The notes: a model not told the origin generated them from the sequence alone. A stretch of 64,000 bases of DNA from Antedon mediterranea (GCF_964355755.1 NC_092676.1:13066288-13130287), one strand, 5' to 3'. Positions 22,601 through 37,182 are shown, counted from the first letter of the stretch. Numbers and translations: made by a program.

Positions 22601-24200
22601 TTCGATGGAACTTGGTTACACAAAAACATCAAAGTGCTTAAAATCACATTTAAAACCGTTTTAGAGCATTTTGAGCACTTCGATAAAACTTTTCACACAA
22701 AAACATCAAAGTGTACAAAATAGCTTCAAATCGCATTTAGAGACGTTTTAGTCCATTTTGTGCATTTTGATAAAACTTTTCACACAAAAACATCAAATTG
22801 CACAAAATAGCTTAATATTGTGTTTTAAAACGTTTTAAACCATTTTGAGCATGTCGATAAAACTTTTCACACAAAAATATCAAAGTGCCCAGAATATCTT
22901 CAAATCGCATTTAGAGACGTTTTAGACCATTTTGTGCATTTCGAAAAAATTTGTTAACATAAAAACACCAAAGTGTTTAGATTATCTCCAAATCGCATTT
23001 GGAGACGTTTTAGACCATTTTGTGTTTTTCGAAAAAACTTTTCACACAAAAACATCAAAGTGTACAAAATTGCTTCAAATCGCATTTAGAGAGGTTTTAG
23101 ACCATTTTGTGCATTTCGATAAAACTTTTCACACAAAAACATCAAAGTGCACAGAATATCTTAATACCGTGTCTGAAATCGTTTTAAACCATTTTGAGCA
23201 TGTCGATAAAACTTTTCACACAAAAACATCAAAGTGCACAGAATATCTTCAAATCGCATTTAGAGACGTTTTAGACCATTTTGTGCATTTCGAAAAAATT
23301 TGTTAACATAAAAAGACCAAAGTGTTTAGAATATCTCCAAATCGCATTTGGAGACGTTTTAGACCATTTTGTGCATTTCGATGAAACTTGGTTACACAAA
23401 AACATCAAAGTGCTTAAAATCACATTTGAAACCGTTTTAGAGCATTTTGAGCATTTCGATAAAACTTTTCACACAAAAACATCAAAGTGTACAAAATAGC
23501 TTCAAATCACATTTGAAACCGTTTTAGACCATTTTGAGCATTTCGATAAAACTTTTCACACAAAAACATCAAAGTGTATAGAATAGCTTCAAATCGCATT
23601 TGGAGACGTTTTAGACCATTTTGTGCATTTCGATGAAACTTGGTTACACAAAAACATCAAAGTGCTTAAAATCACATTTGAAACCGTTTTAGAGCATTTT
23701 TAACATTTCGATAATACTTTTCACACAAAAACATCAAAGTGTACAAAATAGCTTCAAATCGCATTTGGAGACGTTTTAGACCATTTTGTGCATTTCGATG
23801 AAACTTGGTAACACAAAAACATCAAAGTGCTTAAAATCACATTTGAAACCGTTTTAGAGCATTTTGAGCATTTCGATAAAACTTTTCACACAAAAAAATC
23901 AAAGTGCACAAAATAGCTTCAAATCGCATTTGGAGAGGTTTTAGACCATTTTGTGCATTTCGATAAAACTTTTCACACAAAAACATCAAAGTGTACAAAA
24001 TAGCTTCAAATCGCATTTAGAGACGTTTTAGACCATTTTGTGCATTTCGATGAAACTTGGTTACACAAAAACATCAAAGTGCTTAAAATCACATTTAAAA
24101 CCGTTTTAGAGCGTTTTGAGCATTTCGATAAACTTTTTACACAAAAACATCAAAGTGCACAAAATAGCTTCAAATCGCATTTAGAGATGTTTTAGACCAT
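19690..24200. repeat. 4.5-kb block, first of three related copies
   Basis: Bases 19690-22010 match 48443-50763 at offset 28,753. Bases 22011-23890 match at offset 28,754, after one extra A in the later copy. Bases 23890-24200 then match 54342-54652 at offset 30,452, because the later copy holds an extra 1,698-bp unit. A third copy starts near 61.43 kb. Markers are AACATGAAATTGC (19737, 48490, 61470), CAAAATTCCTTCAAATC (near 21281) and GATGACACTTGG. Differences are sparse, for example GATGTTTTAAACC (20192) against GACGTTTTAAACC in the later copy. Confidence 0.83.
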
Positions 24201-26330
24201 TTTTTGCATTTCGATAAAACTTGGTTACACAAAAACATCAAAGTGCTTAAAATCACATTTGAAACCGTTTTAGAGCATTTTGAGCATTTCGATAAACTTT
24301 TTACACAAAAACATCAAAGTGCACAAAATAGCTTCAAATCGCATTTAGAGATGTTTTAGACCATTTTGTGCATTTCGATAAAACTTTTCACACAAAAACA
24401 TCAAATTGCACAAAATAGCTTAATACCGTGTTTGAAATCATTTTAAACCATTTTGAGCATGTCGATAAAACTTTTCACACAAAAACATCAAAGTGCACAG
24501 AATATCTTCAAATCGCATTTAGAGACGTTTTAGACCATTTTGTGCATTTCGAAAAAATTTAACATAAAAAGACCAAAGTGTTTAGAATATCTCCAAATCG
24601 CAATTTGAGACGTTTTAGACCATTTTGTGCATTTCGATGAAACTTGGTTACACAAAAACATCAAAGTGCTTAAAATCACATTTGAAACCGTTTTAGAGCA
24701 TTTTGAGCATTTCGATAAAACTTTTCACACAAAAACATCAAAGTGTACAAAATAGCTTCAAATCACATTTGAAACCGTTTTAGACCATTTTGAGCATTTC
24801 GATAAAACTTTTCACACAAAAACATCAAAATGTACAAAATAGCTTCAAATCGCATTTGGAGACGTTTTAGACCATTTTGTGCATTTCGATGAAACTTGGT
24901 TACACAAAAACATCAAAGTGCTTAAAATCACATTTGAAACCGTTTTAGAGCATTTTTAGCATTTCGATAATACTTTTCACACAAAAACATCAAAGTGTAC
25001 AAAATAGCTTCAAATCGCATTTGGAGACGTTTTAGACCATTTTGTGCATTTCGATGAAACTTGGTTACACAAAAACATCAAAGTGCTTAAAATCACATTT
25101 GAAACCGTTTTAGACCATTTTGAGCATTTCGATAAAACTTTTCAGACAAAAAAATCAAAGTGCACAAAATAGCTTCAAATCGCATTTGGGGACGTTTTAG
25201 ACTATTTTGTGCATTTCGAAAAAATTTGTTAACATAAAAAGACCAAAGTGTTTAGAATATCTCCAAATCGCATTTGGAGACGTTTTAAACCATTTTGTGC
25301 ATTTCGATGGAACTTGGTTACACAAAAACATCAAAGTGCTTAAAATCACATTTAAAACCGTTTTAGAGCATTTTTAGCATTTCGATAAAACTTTTCACAC
25401 AAAAACATCAAAGTGTACAAAATAGCTTCAAATCGCATTTAGAGAGGTTTTAGACCATTTTGTGCATTTCGATAAAACTTTTCACACAAAAACATCAAAG
25501 TGTACAAAATAGCTTCAAATTGCATTTAGAGACGTTTTAGACCATTTTGTGCATTTCGATAAAACTTTTCACACAAAAACATCAAATTGCACAAAATCGT
25601 TTTAAACCATTTTAAATCGTTTTAAACCATTTTGAGCATGTCGATAAAACTTTTCACAAAAAACATCAAAGTGCACAGAATAGCTTCAAATTGAATTTGG
25701 AGACGTTTTAGAGCATTTTTTGCATTTCGATAAAATGTGTTAACATAAAAAGACCAAAGTGTTTAGAATATCTTTAAATCACATTTGGAGACATTTTAGA
25801 CCATTTTTTGCATTTCGATGAAACTTGGTTACACAAAAACATCAAAGTGCTTAAAATCACATTTGAAACCGTTTTAGAGCATTTTGAGCATTTCGATAAA
25901 ACTTTTCACACAAAAACATCAAAGTGTACAAAATAGCTTCAAATCGCATTTAGAGACGTTTTAGACCATTTTGTGCATTTCGAAAAAATTTGTTAACATA
26001 AAAAGACCAAAGTGTTTAGAATATCTCCAAATCGCATTTGGAGACGTTTTAGACCATTTTGTGCATTTCGATGAAACTTGGTTACACAAAAACATCAAAG
26101 TGCTTAAAATCACATTTGAAACCGTTTTAGAGCATTTTTAGCATTTCGATAATACTTTTCACACAAAAACATCAAAGTGTACAAAATAGCTTCAAATCGC
26201 ATTTGGAGACGTTTTAGACCATTTTGTGCATTTCGATGAAACTTGGTTACACAAAAACATGAAAGTGCTTAAAATCACATTTGAAACCGTTTTAGACCAT
26301 TTTGAGCATTTCGATAAAACTTTTCACACA
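24201..26330. repeat. Composite satellite stretch
   Basis: This is a mosaic of known units. Near 24560 a K unit lacks TTGT, an indel shared with about 37569, and CGCAATTTGAGACG follows in both. Bases 25189-25700 match 17571-18082 (offset 7,618), including the CATTTGGGGACG marker and the 84-bp unit at 25588. Bases 25800-26330 match 56262-56792 (offset 30,462). No gene or unique sequence is seen. Confidence 0.7.
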
Positions 26331-28789
26331 AAAAAATCAAAGTGCACAAAATAGCTTCAAATCGCATTTGGAGACGTTTTAGACTATTTTGTGCATTTTG
26401 AAAAAATTTGTTAACATAAAAAGACCAAAGTGTTTAGAATATCTCCAAATCGCATTTGGAGACGTTTTAAACCATTTTGTGCATTTCGATGGAACTTGGT
26501 TACACAAAAACATCAAAGTGCTTAAAATCACATTTAAAACCGTTTTAGAGCATTTTGAGCATTTCGATAAAACTTTTCACACAAAAACATCAAATTGCAC
26601 AAAATAGCTTAATACCGTGTTTGAAATCGTTTTAAACCATTTTGAGCATGTCGATAAAACTTTACACAAAAAAACATCAAAGTGAACAGAATAGCTTCAA
26701 ATCGCATTTGGAGACGTTTTAAACCATTTTGTGCATTTCGATAAAACTTTTCACATAAAAACAACAAAGTGTACAAAATAGCTTCAAATCGCATTTAGAG
26801 ACGTTTTAGACCATTTTGGGAATTTCGATGAAACTTGGTTACACAAATACATAAAAATGCTTAAAATCACATTTCAAACCGTTTTAGAGCATTTTGAGCA
26901 TTTCGATAAAACTTTTCACACAAAAACATCAAAGTGCACAAAATAGCTTCAAATCGCATTTAGAGATGTTTTAGACCATTTTGTGCAATTCGATAAAACT
27001 TTTCACACAAAAACATCAAATTGCACAAAATAGCTTAATATCGTGTTTGAAAACGTTTTAGACCATTTTGAGCATGTCGATAAAACTTTTCACACAAAAA
27101 CATAAAAGTGAACAGAATAGCTTCAAATTGCATTTGGAGACGTTTTAGAGCATTTTGTGCATTTCGATAAAATGTGTTAACATAAAAAGACCAAAGTGTT
27201 TAGAATATCTTCAAATCACATTTGGAGACGTACTTTAGACCATTTTTTGCATTTCGATGAAACTTGGTTACACAAAAACATCAAAGTGCTTAAAATCACA
27301 TTTAAAACCGTTTTAGAGCATTTTGAGCATTTCGATAAAACTTTTCACACAAAAACATCAAAGTGTACAAAATAGCTTCAAATCGCATTTAGAGAGGTTT
27401 TAGACCATTTTGTGCATTTCGATAAAACTTTTCACACAAAAACATCAAAGTGTACAAAATAACTTCAAATCGTATTTAGAGACGTTTTAGACCATTTTGT
27501 GCATTTTGTTAAAACTTTTCACACAAAAACATCAAATTGCACAAAATAGCTTAATATCGTGTTTGAAAACGTTTTAAACCATTTTGAGCATGTCGATAAA
27601 ACTTTTCACACAAAAATATCAAAGTGCACAGAATATCTTCAAATCGCATTTAGAGACGTTTTAGACCATTTTGTGCATTTCGAAAAAATTTGTTAACATA
27701 AAAAGACCAAAGTGTTTAGAATATCTCCAAATCGCATTTGGAGACGTTTTAGACCATTTTGTGTTTTTCGAAAAAACTTTTCACACAAAAACATCAAAGT
27801 GTACAAAATTGCTTCAAATCGCATTTGGAGACGTTTTAGACCATTTTGTGATTTTCGAAAAACTTTTCACACAAAAACATCAAAGTGTAGAAAATTGCTT
27901 CAAATCGCAAAAAAAATGTTTTGAGAGATGTTTTAAAACAATTTTGTGCATTTCGAAAAAATTTGTTAACATAAAAAGACCAAAGTGTTTAGAATATCTC
28001 CAAATCGCATTTGGAGACGTTTTAGACCATTTTGTGCATTTCGATGACACTTGGTTACACAAAAACATCAAAGTGCTTAAAATCACATTTAAAACCGTTT
28101 TAGAGCATTTTTAGCATTTCGATAATACTTTTCACACAAAAACATCAAAGTGTACAAAATAGCTTCAAATCGCATTTGGAGACGTTTTAGACCATTTTGT
28201 GCGTTTCGATGAATCTTGGTTACACAAAAACATCAAAGTGCTTAAAATCACATTTAAAACCGTTTTAGTGCATTTTGAGCATTTCGATAAAACTTTTCAC
28301 ACAAAAACATCAAATTGCACAAAATAGCTTAATATCGTGTTTGAAAACGTTTTAGACCATTTTGAGCATGTCGATAAAACTTTTCACACAAGAACATAAA
28401 AGTGAACAGAATATCTTCAAATCGCATTTAGAGATGTTTTAGACCATTTTGTGCGTTTCGATAAAACTTCTCACACAAAAACATCAAATTGCACAAAATA
28501 GCTTAATATCGTGTTTGAAAACGTTTTAGACCATTTTGAGCATGTCGATAAAACTTTTCACACAAAAACATAAAAGTGCACAGAATAGCTTCAAATCGTA
28601 TTTGGAGACGTTTTAGACCATTTTGTGCATTTCGAAAAAACTTTTTAACATAAAAACACCAAAGTGCTTAGAATAGCTTCAAATCGCATTTGGAGACGTT
28701 TTAGACCTTTTTGTGCATATCGATGAAACTTGGTTACACAAAAACATCAAAGTGCTTAAAATCACATTTGAAACCGTTTTAGAGCATTT
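26331..28789. repeat. Second copy of the 7.76-10.2 kb block
   Basis: It matches 7760-10218 at offset 18,571. Its later part, 27236 onward, also matches 34728 onward at offset 7,492, so this block exists at least three times. It carries the 100-bp K-type unit at 27886 and the GACGTACTTTAGACC marker near 27228. Private changes include CACACAAGAACATAAAAG near 28390. Confidence 0.82.
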
Positions 28790-31157
28790 TGAGCATTTCG
28801 ATAAAACTTTTCACACAAAAACATCAAAGTGTACAAAATAGCTTCAAATCACATTTGAAACCGTTTTAGACCATTTTGAGCATTTCGATAAAACTTTTCA
28901 CACAAAAACATCAAAGTGTACAAAATAGCTTCAAATCGCATTTGGAGACGTTTTAGACCATTTTGTGCATTTCGATGAAACTTGGTTACACAAAAACATC
29001 AAAGTGCTTAAAATTACATTTGAAAGCGTTTTAGAGCATTTTGAGCATTTCGATAATACTTTTCACACAAAAACATCAAAGTGTACAAAATAGCTTCAAA
29101 TCGCATTTGGAGACGTTTTAGACCATTTTGTGCATTTCGATAAAACTTGGTTACACAAAAACATCAAAGTGCTTAAAATCACATTTGAAACCGTTTTAGA
29201 CCATTTTGAGCGTTTCGATAAAACTTTTCACACAAATAAATCAGAGTCCACAAAATAGCTTCAAATCGCATTTGGAGACGTTTTAGACTATTTTGTGCAT
29301 TTCGAAAAAATTTGTTAACATAAAAAGACCAAAGTGTTTAGAATATCTCCAAATCGCATTTGGAGACGTTTTAAACCATTTTGTGCATTTCGATGGAACT
29401 TGGTTACACAAAAACATCAAAGTGCTTAAAATCACATTTAAAACCGTTTTAGAGCATTTTGAGCATTTCGATAAAACTTTTCACACAAAAACATCAAAGT
29501 GTACAAAATAGCTTCAAATCGCATTTAGAGAGGTTTTAGACCATTTTGTGCATTTTGATAAAACTTTTCACACAAAAACATCAAATTGCACAAAATAGCT
29601 TAATACCATGTTTGAAATCGTTTTAAACCATTTTGAGCATGTCGATAAAACTTTTCACAAAAAAACATCAAAGTGCACAGAATAGCTTCAAATCGCATTT
29701 GGAGACGTTTTAAACCATTTTGTGCATTTCGATAAAACTTTTCACATAAAAACATCAAAGTGTACAAAATAGCTTCAAATCGCATTTAGAGACGTTTTAG
29801 ACCATTTTGGGCATTTCGATGAAACTTGGTTACACAAATACATAAAAGTGCTTAAAATCACATTTAAAACCGTTTTAGAGCATTTTGAGCATTTCGATAA
29901 AACTTTTCACACAAAAACATCAAAGTGTACAAAATAGCTTCAAATCACATTTGAAACCGTTTTAGACCATTTTGAGCATTTCGATAAAACTTTTCACACA
30001 AAAACATCAAAGTGTACAAAATAGCTTCAAATCGCATTTGGAGACGTTTTAGACCATTTTGTGCATTTCGATGAAACTTGGTTACACAAAAACATCAAAG
30101 TGCTTAAAATTACATTTGAAAGCGTTTTAGAGCATTTTGAGCATTTCGATAATACTTTTCACACAAAAACATCAAAGTGTACAAAATAGCTTCAAATCGC
30201 ATTTGGAGACGTTTTAGACCATTTTGTGCATTTCGATGAAACTTGGTTACACAAAAACATCAAAGTGCTTAAAATCACATTTGAAACCGTTTTAGACCAT
30301 TTTGAGCGTTTCGATAAAACTTTTCACACAAATAAATCAGAGTCCACAAAATAGCTTCAAATCGCATTTGGAGACGTTTTAGACTAATTTGTGCATTTCG
30401 AAAAAATTTGTTAACATAAAAAGACCAAAGTGTTTAGAATATCTCCAAATCGCATTTGGAGACGTTTTAAACCATTTTGTGCATTTCGATGGAACTTGGT
30501 TACACAAAAACATCAAAGTGCTTAAAATCACATTTAAAACCGTTTTAGAGCATTTTGAGCATTTCGATAAAACTTTTCACACAAAAACATCAAAGTGTAC
30601 AAAATAGCTTCAAATCGCATTTAGAGAGGTTTTAGACCATTTTGTGCATTTTGATAAAACTTTTCACACAAAAACATCAAATTGCACAAAATAGCTTAAT
30701 ACCATGTTTGAAATCGTTTTAAACCATTTTGAGCATGTCGATAAAACTTTTCACAAAAAAACATCAAAGTGCACAGAATAGCTTCAAATCGCATTTGGAG
30801 ACGTTTTAAACCATTTTGTGCATTTCGATAAAACTTTTCACATAAAAACATCAAAGTGTACAAAATAGCTTCAAATCGCATTTAGAGACGTTTTAGACCA
30901 TTTTGGGCATTTCGATGAAACTTGGTTACACAAATACATAAAAGTGCTTAAAATCACATTTAAAACCGTTTTAGAGCATTTTGAGCATTTCGATAAAACT
31001 TTTCACACAAAAACATCAAAGTGTACAAAATAGCTTCAAATCACATTTGAAACCGTTTTAGACCATTTTGAGCATTTCGATAAAACTTTTCACAAAAAAA
31101 CATCAAAGTGTACAAAATAGCTTCAAATCGCATTTGGAGACGTTTTAGACCATTTTG
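28790..31157. repeat. 1,096-bp 13-mer higher-order repeat, two tandem copies
   Basis: Sequence repeats with period 1,096 from about 28790 to about 31157. K ends at 29334 and 30430 enclose 13 monomers in the order 88-77-87-87-87-88-77-87-88-77-88-77-88. Copies are nearly identical. Differences include GACTATTTTG against GACTAATTTG (30382), CATTTCGATAAAACTTGG (29137) against CATTTCGATGAAACTTGG (30233), and CACACAAAAACATC against CACAAAAAAACATC (31092). A unit of the same layout is found at 1245-2340. Confidence 0.85.
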
Positions 31158-31579
31158 TGTATTTCGATGAAACTTGGTTACACAAAAACATCAAAGTGCT
31201 TAAAATCACATTTGAAACCGTTTTAGAGCATTTTTAGCATTTCGATAATACTTTTCACACAAAAACATCAAAGTGTACAAAATAGCTTCAAATCGCATTT
31301 GGAGACGTTTTAGACCATTTTGTGCATTTCGATGAAACTTGGTTACACAAAAACATCAAAGTGCTTAAAATCACATTTGAAACCGTTTTAGACCATTTTG
31401 AGCATTTCGATAAAACTTTTCAGACAAAAAAATCAAAGTGCACAAAATAGCTTCAAATCGCATTTGGAGACGTTTTAGACTATTTTGTGCATTTCGAAAA
31501 AATTTGTTAACATAAAAAGACCAAAGTGTTTAGAATATCTCCAAATCGCATTTAGAGACGTTTTAGACCATTTTGGGCA
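31158..31579. repeat. Satellite bridge matching 13.5-13.9 kb
   Basis: This short stretch of L, S and K units matches about 13518-13939 at offset 17,640 (and the 1.97-2.39 kb region at offset 29,186). Shared markers are GTGTATTTCGATG at its left edge and a K-following monomer with AGAGACG and GGGCATTTCGATGG. No other sequence is present. Confidence 0.7.
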
Positions 31580-34110
31580 TTTCGATGGAACTTGGTTACA
31601 CAAAAACATCAAAGTGCTTAAAATCACATTTAAAACCGTTTTAGAGCATTTTGAGCATTTCGATAAAACTTTTCACACAAAAACATCAAAGTGTACAAAA
31701 TAGCTTCAAATCGCATTTAGAGAGGTTTTAGACCATTTTGTGCATTTCGATAAAACTTTTCACACAAAAACATCAAAGTGTACAAAATAGCTTCAAATCG
31801 CATTTAGAGACGTTTTAGACCATTTTGTGCATTTCGATAAAACTTTTCACACAAAAACATCAAATTGCACAAAATAGCTTAATACCGTGTTTGAAATCGT
31901 TTTAAACCATTTTGAGCATGTCGATAAAACTTTTCACAAAAAAACATCAAAGTGCACAGAATAGCTTCAAATCGCATTTGGAGACGTTTTAAACCATTTT
32001 GAGCATTTCGATAAAACTTTTCACACAAAAACATCAAAGTGTACAAAATAGCTTCAAATCGCATTTAGAGAGGTTTTAGACCATTTTGTGCATTTCGATA
32101 AAACTTTTCACACAAAAACATCAAATTGCACAAAATAGCTTAATATCGTGTTTGAAAACGTTTTAAACCATTTTGAGCATGTCGATAAAACTTTTCACAC
32201 AAAAATATCAAAGCGCACAGAATATCTTCAAATCGCATTTAGAGACGTTTTAGACCATTTTGTGCATTTCGAAAAAATTTGTTAACATAAAAAGACCAAA
32301 GCGTTTAGAATATCTCCAAATCGCATTTGGAGACGTTTTAGACCATTTTGTGCATTTCGATGAAACTTGGTTACACAAAAACATCAAAGTGCTTAAAATC
32401 ACATTTAAAACCGTTTTAGAGCGTTTTGAGCATTTCGATAAACTTTTCACACAAAAACATCAAAGTGCACAAAATAGCTTCAAATCGCATTTAGAGATGT
32501 TTTAGACCATTTTGTGCATTTCGATAAAACTTTTCACACAAAAACATCAAATTGCACAAAATAGCTTAATACCGTGTTTGAAATCGTTTTAAACCATTTT
32601 GAGCATGTCGATAAAACTTTTCACACAAAAACATCAAAGTGTACAAAATAGCTTCAAATCGCATTTAGAGAGGTTTTAGACCATTTTGTGCATTTCGATA
32701 AAACTTTTCACACAAAAACATCAAAGTGTACAAAATAGCTTCAAATCGCATTTGGAGACGTTTTAGACCATTTTGTGCATTTCGATGAAACTTGGTTACA
32801 CAAAAACATCAAAGTGCTTAAAATTACATTTGAAAGCGTTTTAGAGCATTTTGAGCATTTCGATAATACTTTTCACACAAAAACATCAAAGTGTACAAAA
32901 TAGCTTCAAATCGCATTTGGAGACGTTTTAGACCATTTTGTGCATTTCGATGAAACTTGGTTACACAAAAACATAAAAGTGCTTAAAATCACATTTGAAA
33001 CCGTTTTAGACCATTTTGAGCGTTTCGATAAAACTTTTCACACAAAAACATCAAAGTGCACAGAATAGCTTCAAATCGCATTTGGAGACGTTTTAGACTA
33101 TTTTGTGCATTTCGAAAAAATTTGTTAACATAAAAAGACCAAAGTGTTTAGAATATCTCCAAATCGCATTTGGAGACGTTTTAAACCATTTTGTGCATTT
33201 CGATGGAACTTGGTTACACAAAAACATCAAAGTGCTTAAAATCACATTTAAAACCGTTTTAGAGCATTTTGAGCATTTCGATAAAACTTTTCACACAAAA
33301 ACATCAAAGTGTACAAAATAGCTTCAAATCGCATTTAGAGACGTTTTAGACCATTTTGTGCATTTTGTTAAAACTTTTCACACAAAAACATCAAATTGCA
33401 CAAAATAGCTTAATATTGTGTTTGAAAACGTTTTAAACCATTTTGAGCATGTCGATAAAACTTTTCACACAAAAATATCAAAGTGCCCAGAATATCTTCA
33501 AATCGCATTTAGAGACGTTTTAGACCATTTTGTTCATTTCGAAAAAATTTGTTAACATAAAAAGACCAAAGTGTTTAGATTATCTCCAAATCGCATTTGG
33601 AGACGTTTTAGACCATTTTGTGTTTTTCGAAAAAACTTTTCACACAAAAACATCAAAGTGTACAAAATTGCTTCAAATCGCATTTAGAGAGGTTTTAGAC
33701 CATTTTGTGCATTTCGATAAAACTTTTCACACAAAAACATCAAAGTGCACAGAATATCTTAATACCGTGTCTGAAATCGTTTTAAACCATTTTGAGCATG
33801 TCGATAAAACTTTTCACACAAAAACATCAAAGTGCACAGAATATCTTCAAATCGCATTTAGAGACGTTTTAGACCATTTTGTGCATTTCGAAAAAATTTG
33901 TTAACATAAAAAGACCAAAGTGTTTAGAATATCTCCAAATCGCATTTGGAGACGTTTTAGACCATTTTGTGCATTTCGATGAAACTTGGTTACACAAAAA
34001 CATCAAAGTGCTTAAAATCACATTTGAAACCGTTTTAGAGCATTTTGAGCATTTCGATAAAACTTTTCACACAAAAACATCAAAGTGTACAAAATAGCTT
34101 CAAATCACAT
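31580..34110. repeat. 2.5-kb block duplicated at 56.95-59.48 kb
   Basis: Bases 31580-34110 match 56946-59476 at offset 25,366 with few substitutions. The first 900 bp also match 46601-47505 (offset 15,021), and 33103-34097 also match 22505-23499 (offset 10,598). Markers are AAAGCGCACAGAATATC (32213), GTGCCCAGAATATC (33483), ACCGTGTCTGAAATC (33766) and AGATTATCTCC (33577). One private change is CATTTTGTTCATTTCG near 33530. Confidence 0.83.
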
Positions 34111-34727
34111 TTGAAACCGTTTTAGAGCGTTTTGAGCATTTCGATAAACTTTTTACACAAAAACATCAAAGTGCACAAAATAGCTTCAAATCGCATTTAG
34201 AGATGTTTTAGACCATTTTTTGCATTTCGATAAAATTTTTCACACAAAAACATCAAATTGCACAAAATAGCTTAATACCGTGTTTGAAATCATTTTAAAC
34301 CATTTTGAGCATGTCGATAAAACTTTTCACACAAAAACATCAAAGTGCACAGAATATCTTCAAATCGCATTTAGAGACGTTTTAGACCATTTTGTGCATT
34401 TCGAAAAAATTTGTTAACAAATCATAAAAAGACCAAAGTGTTTAGAATATCTCCAAATCGCATTTGGAGACGTTTTAGACCATTTTGTGCATTTCGATGA
34501 AACTTGGTTACACAAAAACATCAAAGTGCTTAAAATCACATTTGAAACCGTTTTAGAGCATTTTGAGCATTTCGATAAAACTTTTCACACAAAAACATCA
34601 AAGTGTACAAAATAGCTTCAAATCACATTTGAAACCGTTTTAGACCATTTTGAGCATTTCGATAAAACTTTTCACACAAAAACATCAAAGTGTACAGAAT
34701 AGCTTCAAATCGCATTTGGAGACGTTT
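34111..34727. repeat. Satellite stretch with a private 5-bp insertion
   Basis: The stretch contains S, N, K, L-S and F units resembling 6.45-7.06 kb. The K unit near 34411 reads GTTAACAAATCATAAAAAG, 5 bp longer than the standard GTTAACATAAAAAG. I did not see this insertion elsewhere. CATTTTTTGCATTTCG replaces CATTTTGTGCATTTCG near 34216. Confidence 0.7.
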
Positions 34728-37182
34728 TAGACCATTTTTTGCATTTCGATGAAACTTGGTTACACAAAAACATCAAAGTGCTTAAAATCACATTTAAAAC
34801 CGTTTTAGAGCATTTTGAGCATTTCGATAAAACTTTTCACACAAAAACATCAAAGTGTACAAAATAGCTTCAAATCGCATTTAGAGAGGTTTTAGACCAT
34901 TTTGTGCATTTCGATAAAACTTTTCACACAAAAACATCAAAGTGTACAAAATAACTTCAAATCGTATTTAGAGACGTTTTAGACCATTTTGTGCATTTTG
35001 TTAAAACTTTTCACACAAAAACATCAAATTGCACAAAATAGCTTAATATCGTGTTTGAAAACGTTTTAAACCATTTTGAGCATGTCGATAAAACTTTTCA
35101 CACAAAAATATCAAACTGCACAGAATATCTTCAAATCGCATTTAGAGACGTTTTAGACCATTTTGTGCATTTCGAAAAAATTTGTTAACATAAAAAGACC
35201 AAAGTGTTTAGAATATCTCCAAATCGCATTTGGAGACGTTTTAGACCATTTTGTGTTTTTCGAAAAAACTTTTCACACAAAAACATCAAAGTGTACAAAA
35301 TTGCTTCAAATCGCATTTGGAGACGTTTTAGACCATTTTGTGATTTTCGAAAAACTTTTCACACAAAAACATCAAAGTGTAGAAAATTGCTTCAAATCGC
35401 AAAAAAAATGTTTTGAGAGATGTTTTAAAACAATTTTGTGCATTTCGAAAAAATTTGTTAACATAAAAAGACCAAAGTGTTTAGAATATCTCCAAATCGC
35501 ATTTGGAGACGTTTTAGACCATTTTGTGCATTTCGATGACACTTGGTTACACAAAAACATCAAAGTGCTTAAAATCACATTTAAAACCGTTTTAGAGCAT
35601 TTTTAGCATTTCGATAATACTTTTCACACAAAAACATCAAAGTGTACAAAATAGCTTCAAATCGCATTTGGAGACGTTTTAGACCATTTTGTGCGTTTCG
35701 ATGAATCTTGGTTACACAAAAACATCAAAGTGCTTAAAATCACATTTAAAACCATTTTAGTGCATTTTGAGCATTTCGATAAAACTTTTCACACAAAAAC
35801 ATCAAATTGCACAAAATAGCTTAATATCGTGTTTGAAAACGTTTTAGACCATTTTGAGCATGTCGATAAAACTTTTCACACAAAAACATAAAAGTGAACA
35901 GAATATCTTCAAATCGCATTTAGAGATGTTTTAGACCATTTTGTGCGTTTCGATAAAACTTCTCACACAAAAACATCAAATTGCACAAAATAGCTTAATA
36001 TCGTGTTTGAAAACGTTTTAGACCATTTTGAGCATGTCGATAAAACTTTTCACACAAAAACATAAAAGTGCACAGAATAGCTTCAAATCGCATTTGGAGA
36101 CGTTTTAGACCATTTTGTGCATTTCGAAAAAACTTTTTAACATAAAAACACCAAAGTGCTTAGAATAGCTTCAAATCGCATTTGGAGACGTTTTAGACCT
36201 TTTTGTGCATATCGATGAAACTTGGTTACACAAAAACATCAAAGTGCTTAAAATCACATTTGAAACCGTTTTAGAGCATTTTGAGCATTTCGATAAAACT
36301 TTTCACACAAAAACATCAAAGTGTACAAAATAGCTTCAAATCACATTTGAAACCGTTTTAGACCATTTTGAGCATTTCGATAAAACTTTTCACACAAAAA
36401 CATCAAAGTGTACAAAATAGCTTCAAATCGCATTTGGAGACGTTTTAGACCATTTTGTGCATTTCGATGAAACTTGGTTACACAAAAACATCAAAGTGCT
36501 TAAAATTACATTTGAAAGCGTTTTAGAGCATTTTGAGCATTTCGATAATACTTTTCACACAAAAACATCAAAGTGTACAAAATAGCTTCAAATCGCATTT
36601 GGAGACGTTTTAGACCATTTTGTGCATTTTGATGAAACTTGGTTACACAAAAACATCAAAGTGCTTAAAATCACATTTGAAACCGTTTTAGACCATTTTG
36701 AGCGTTTCGATAAAACTTTTCACACAAATAAATCAGAGTCCACAAAATAGCTTCAAATCGCATTTGGAGACGTTTTAGACTATTTTGTGCATTTCGAAAA
36801 AATTTGTTAACATAAAAAGACCAAAGTGTTTAGAATATCTCCAAATCGCATTTGGAGACGTTTTAAACCATTTTGTGCATTTCGATGGAACTTGGTTACA
36901 CAAAAACATCAAAGTGCTTAAAATCACATTTAAAACCGTTTTAGAGCATTTTGAGCATTTCGATAAAACTTTTCACACAAAAACATCAAAGTGTACAAAA
37001 TAGCTTCAAATCGCATTTAGAGAGGTTTTAGACAATTTTGTGCATTTTGATAAAACTTTTCACACAAAAACATCAAATTGCACAAAATAGCTTAATACCA
37101 TGTTTGAAATCGTTTTAAACCATTTTGAGCATGTCGATAAAACTTTTCACAAAAAAACATCAAAGTGCACAGAATAGCTTCA
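34728..37182. repeat. 2.45-kb block, copy of 27.24-29.69 kb
   Basis: It matches 27236-29690 at offset 7,492, including the 100-bp unit at 35378, CTTCTCACAC near 35957 and the CGATATGCACAAAAAGG-type variant (GACCTTTTTGTGCATATCG on this strand) near 36195. Substitutions are few, such as CATCAAACTGCACAG near 35112 and AAACCATTTTAGTGC near 35750. Its right edge lies where GGAGACGTTTTAAACC becomes AGAGACGTTTTAGACC. Confidence 0.83.

Noticed and set aside
34400-34425. Private 5-bp insertion as a mobile-element footprint
   Set aside because: The extra AAATC next to an A/T-rich word is better explained by slippage or sequencing and assembly error; no transposon remains nearby.
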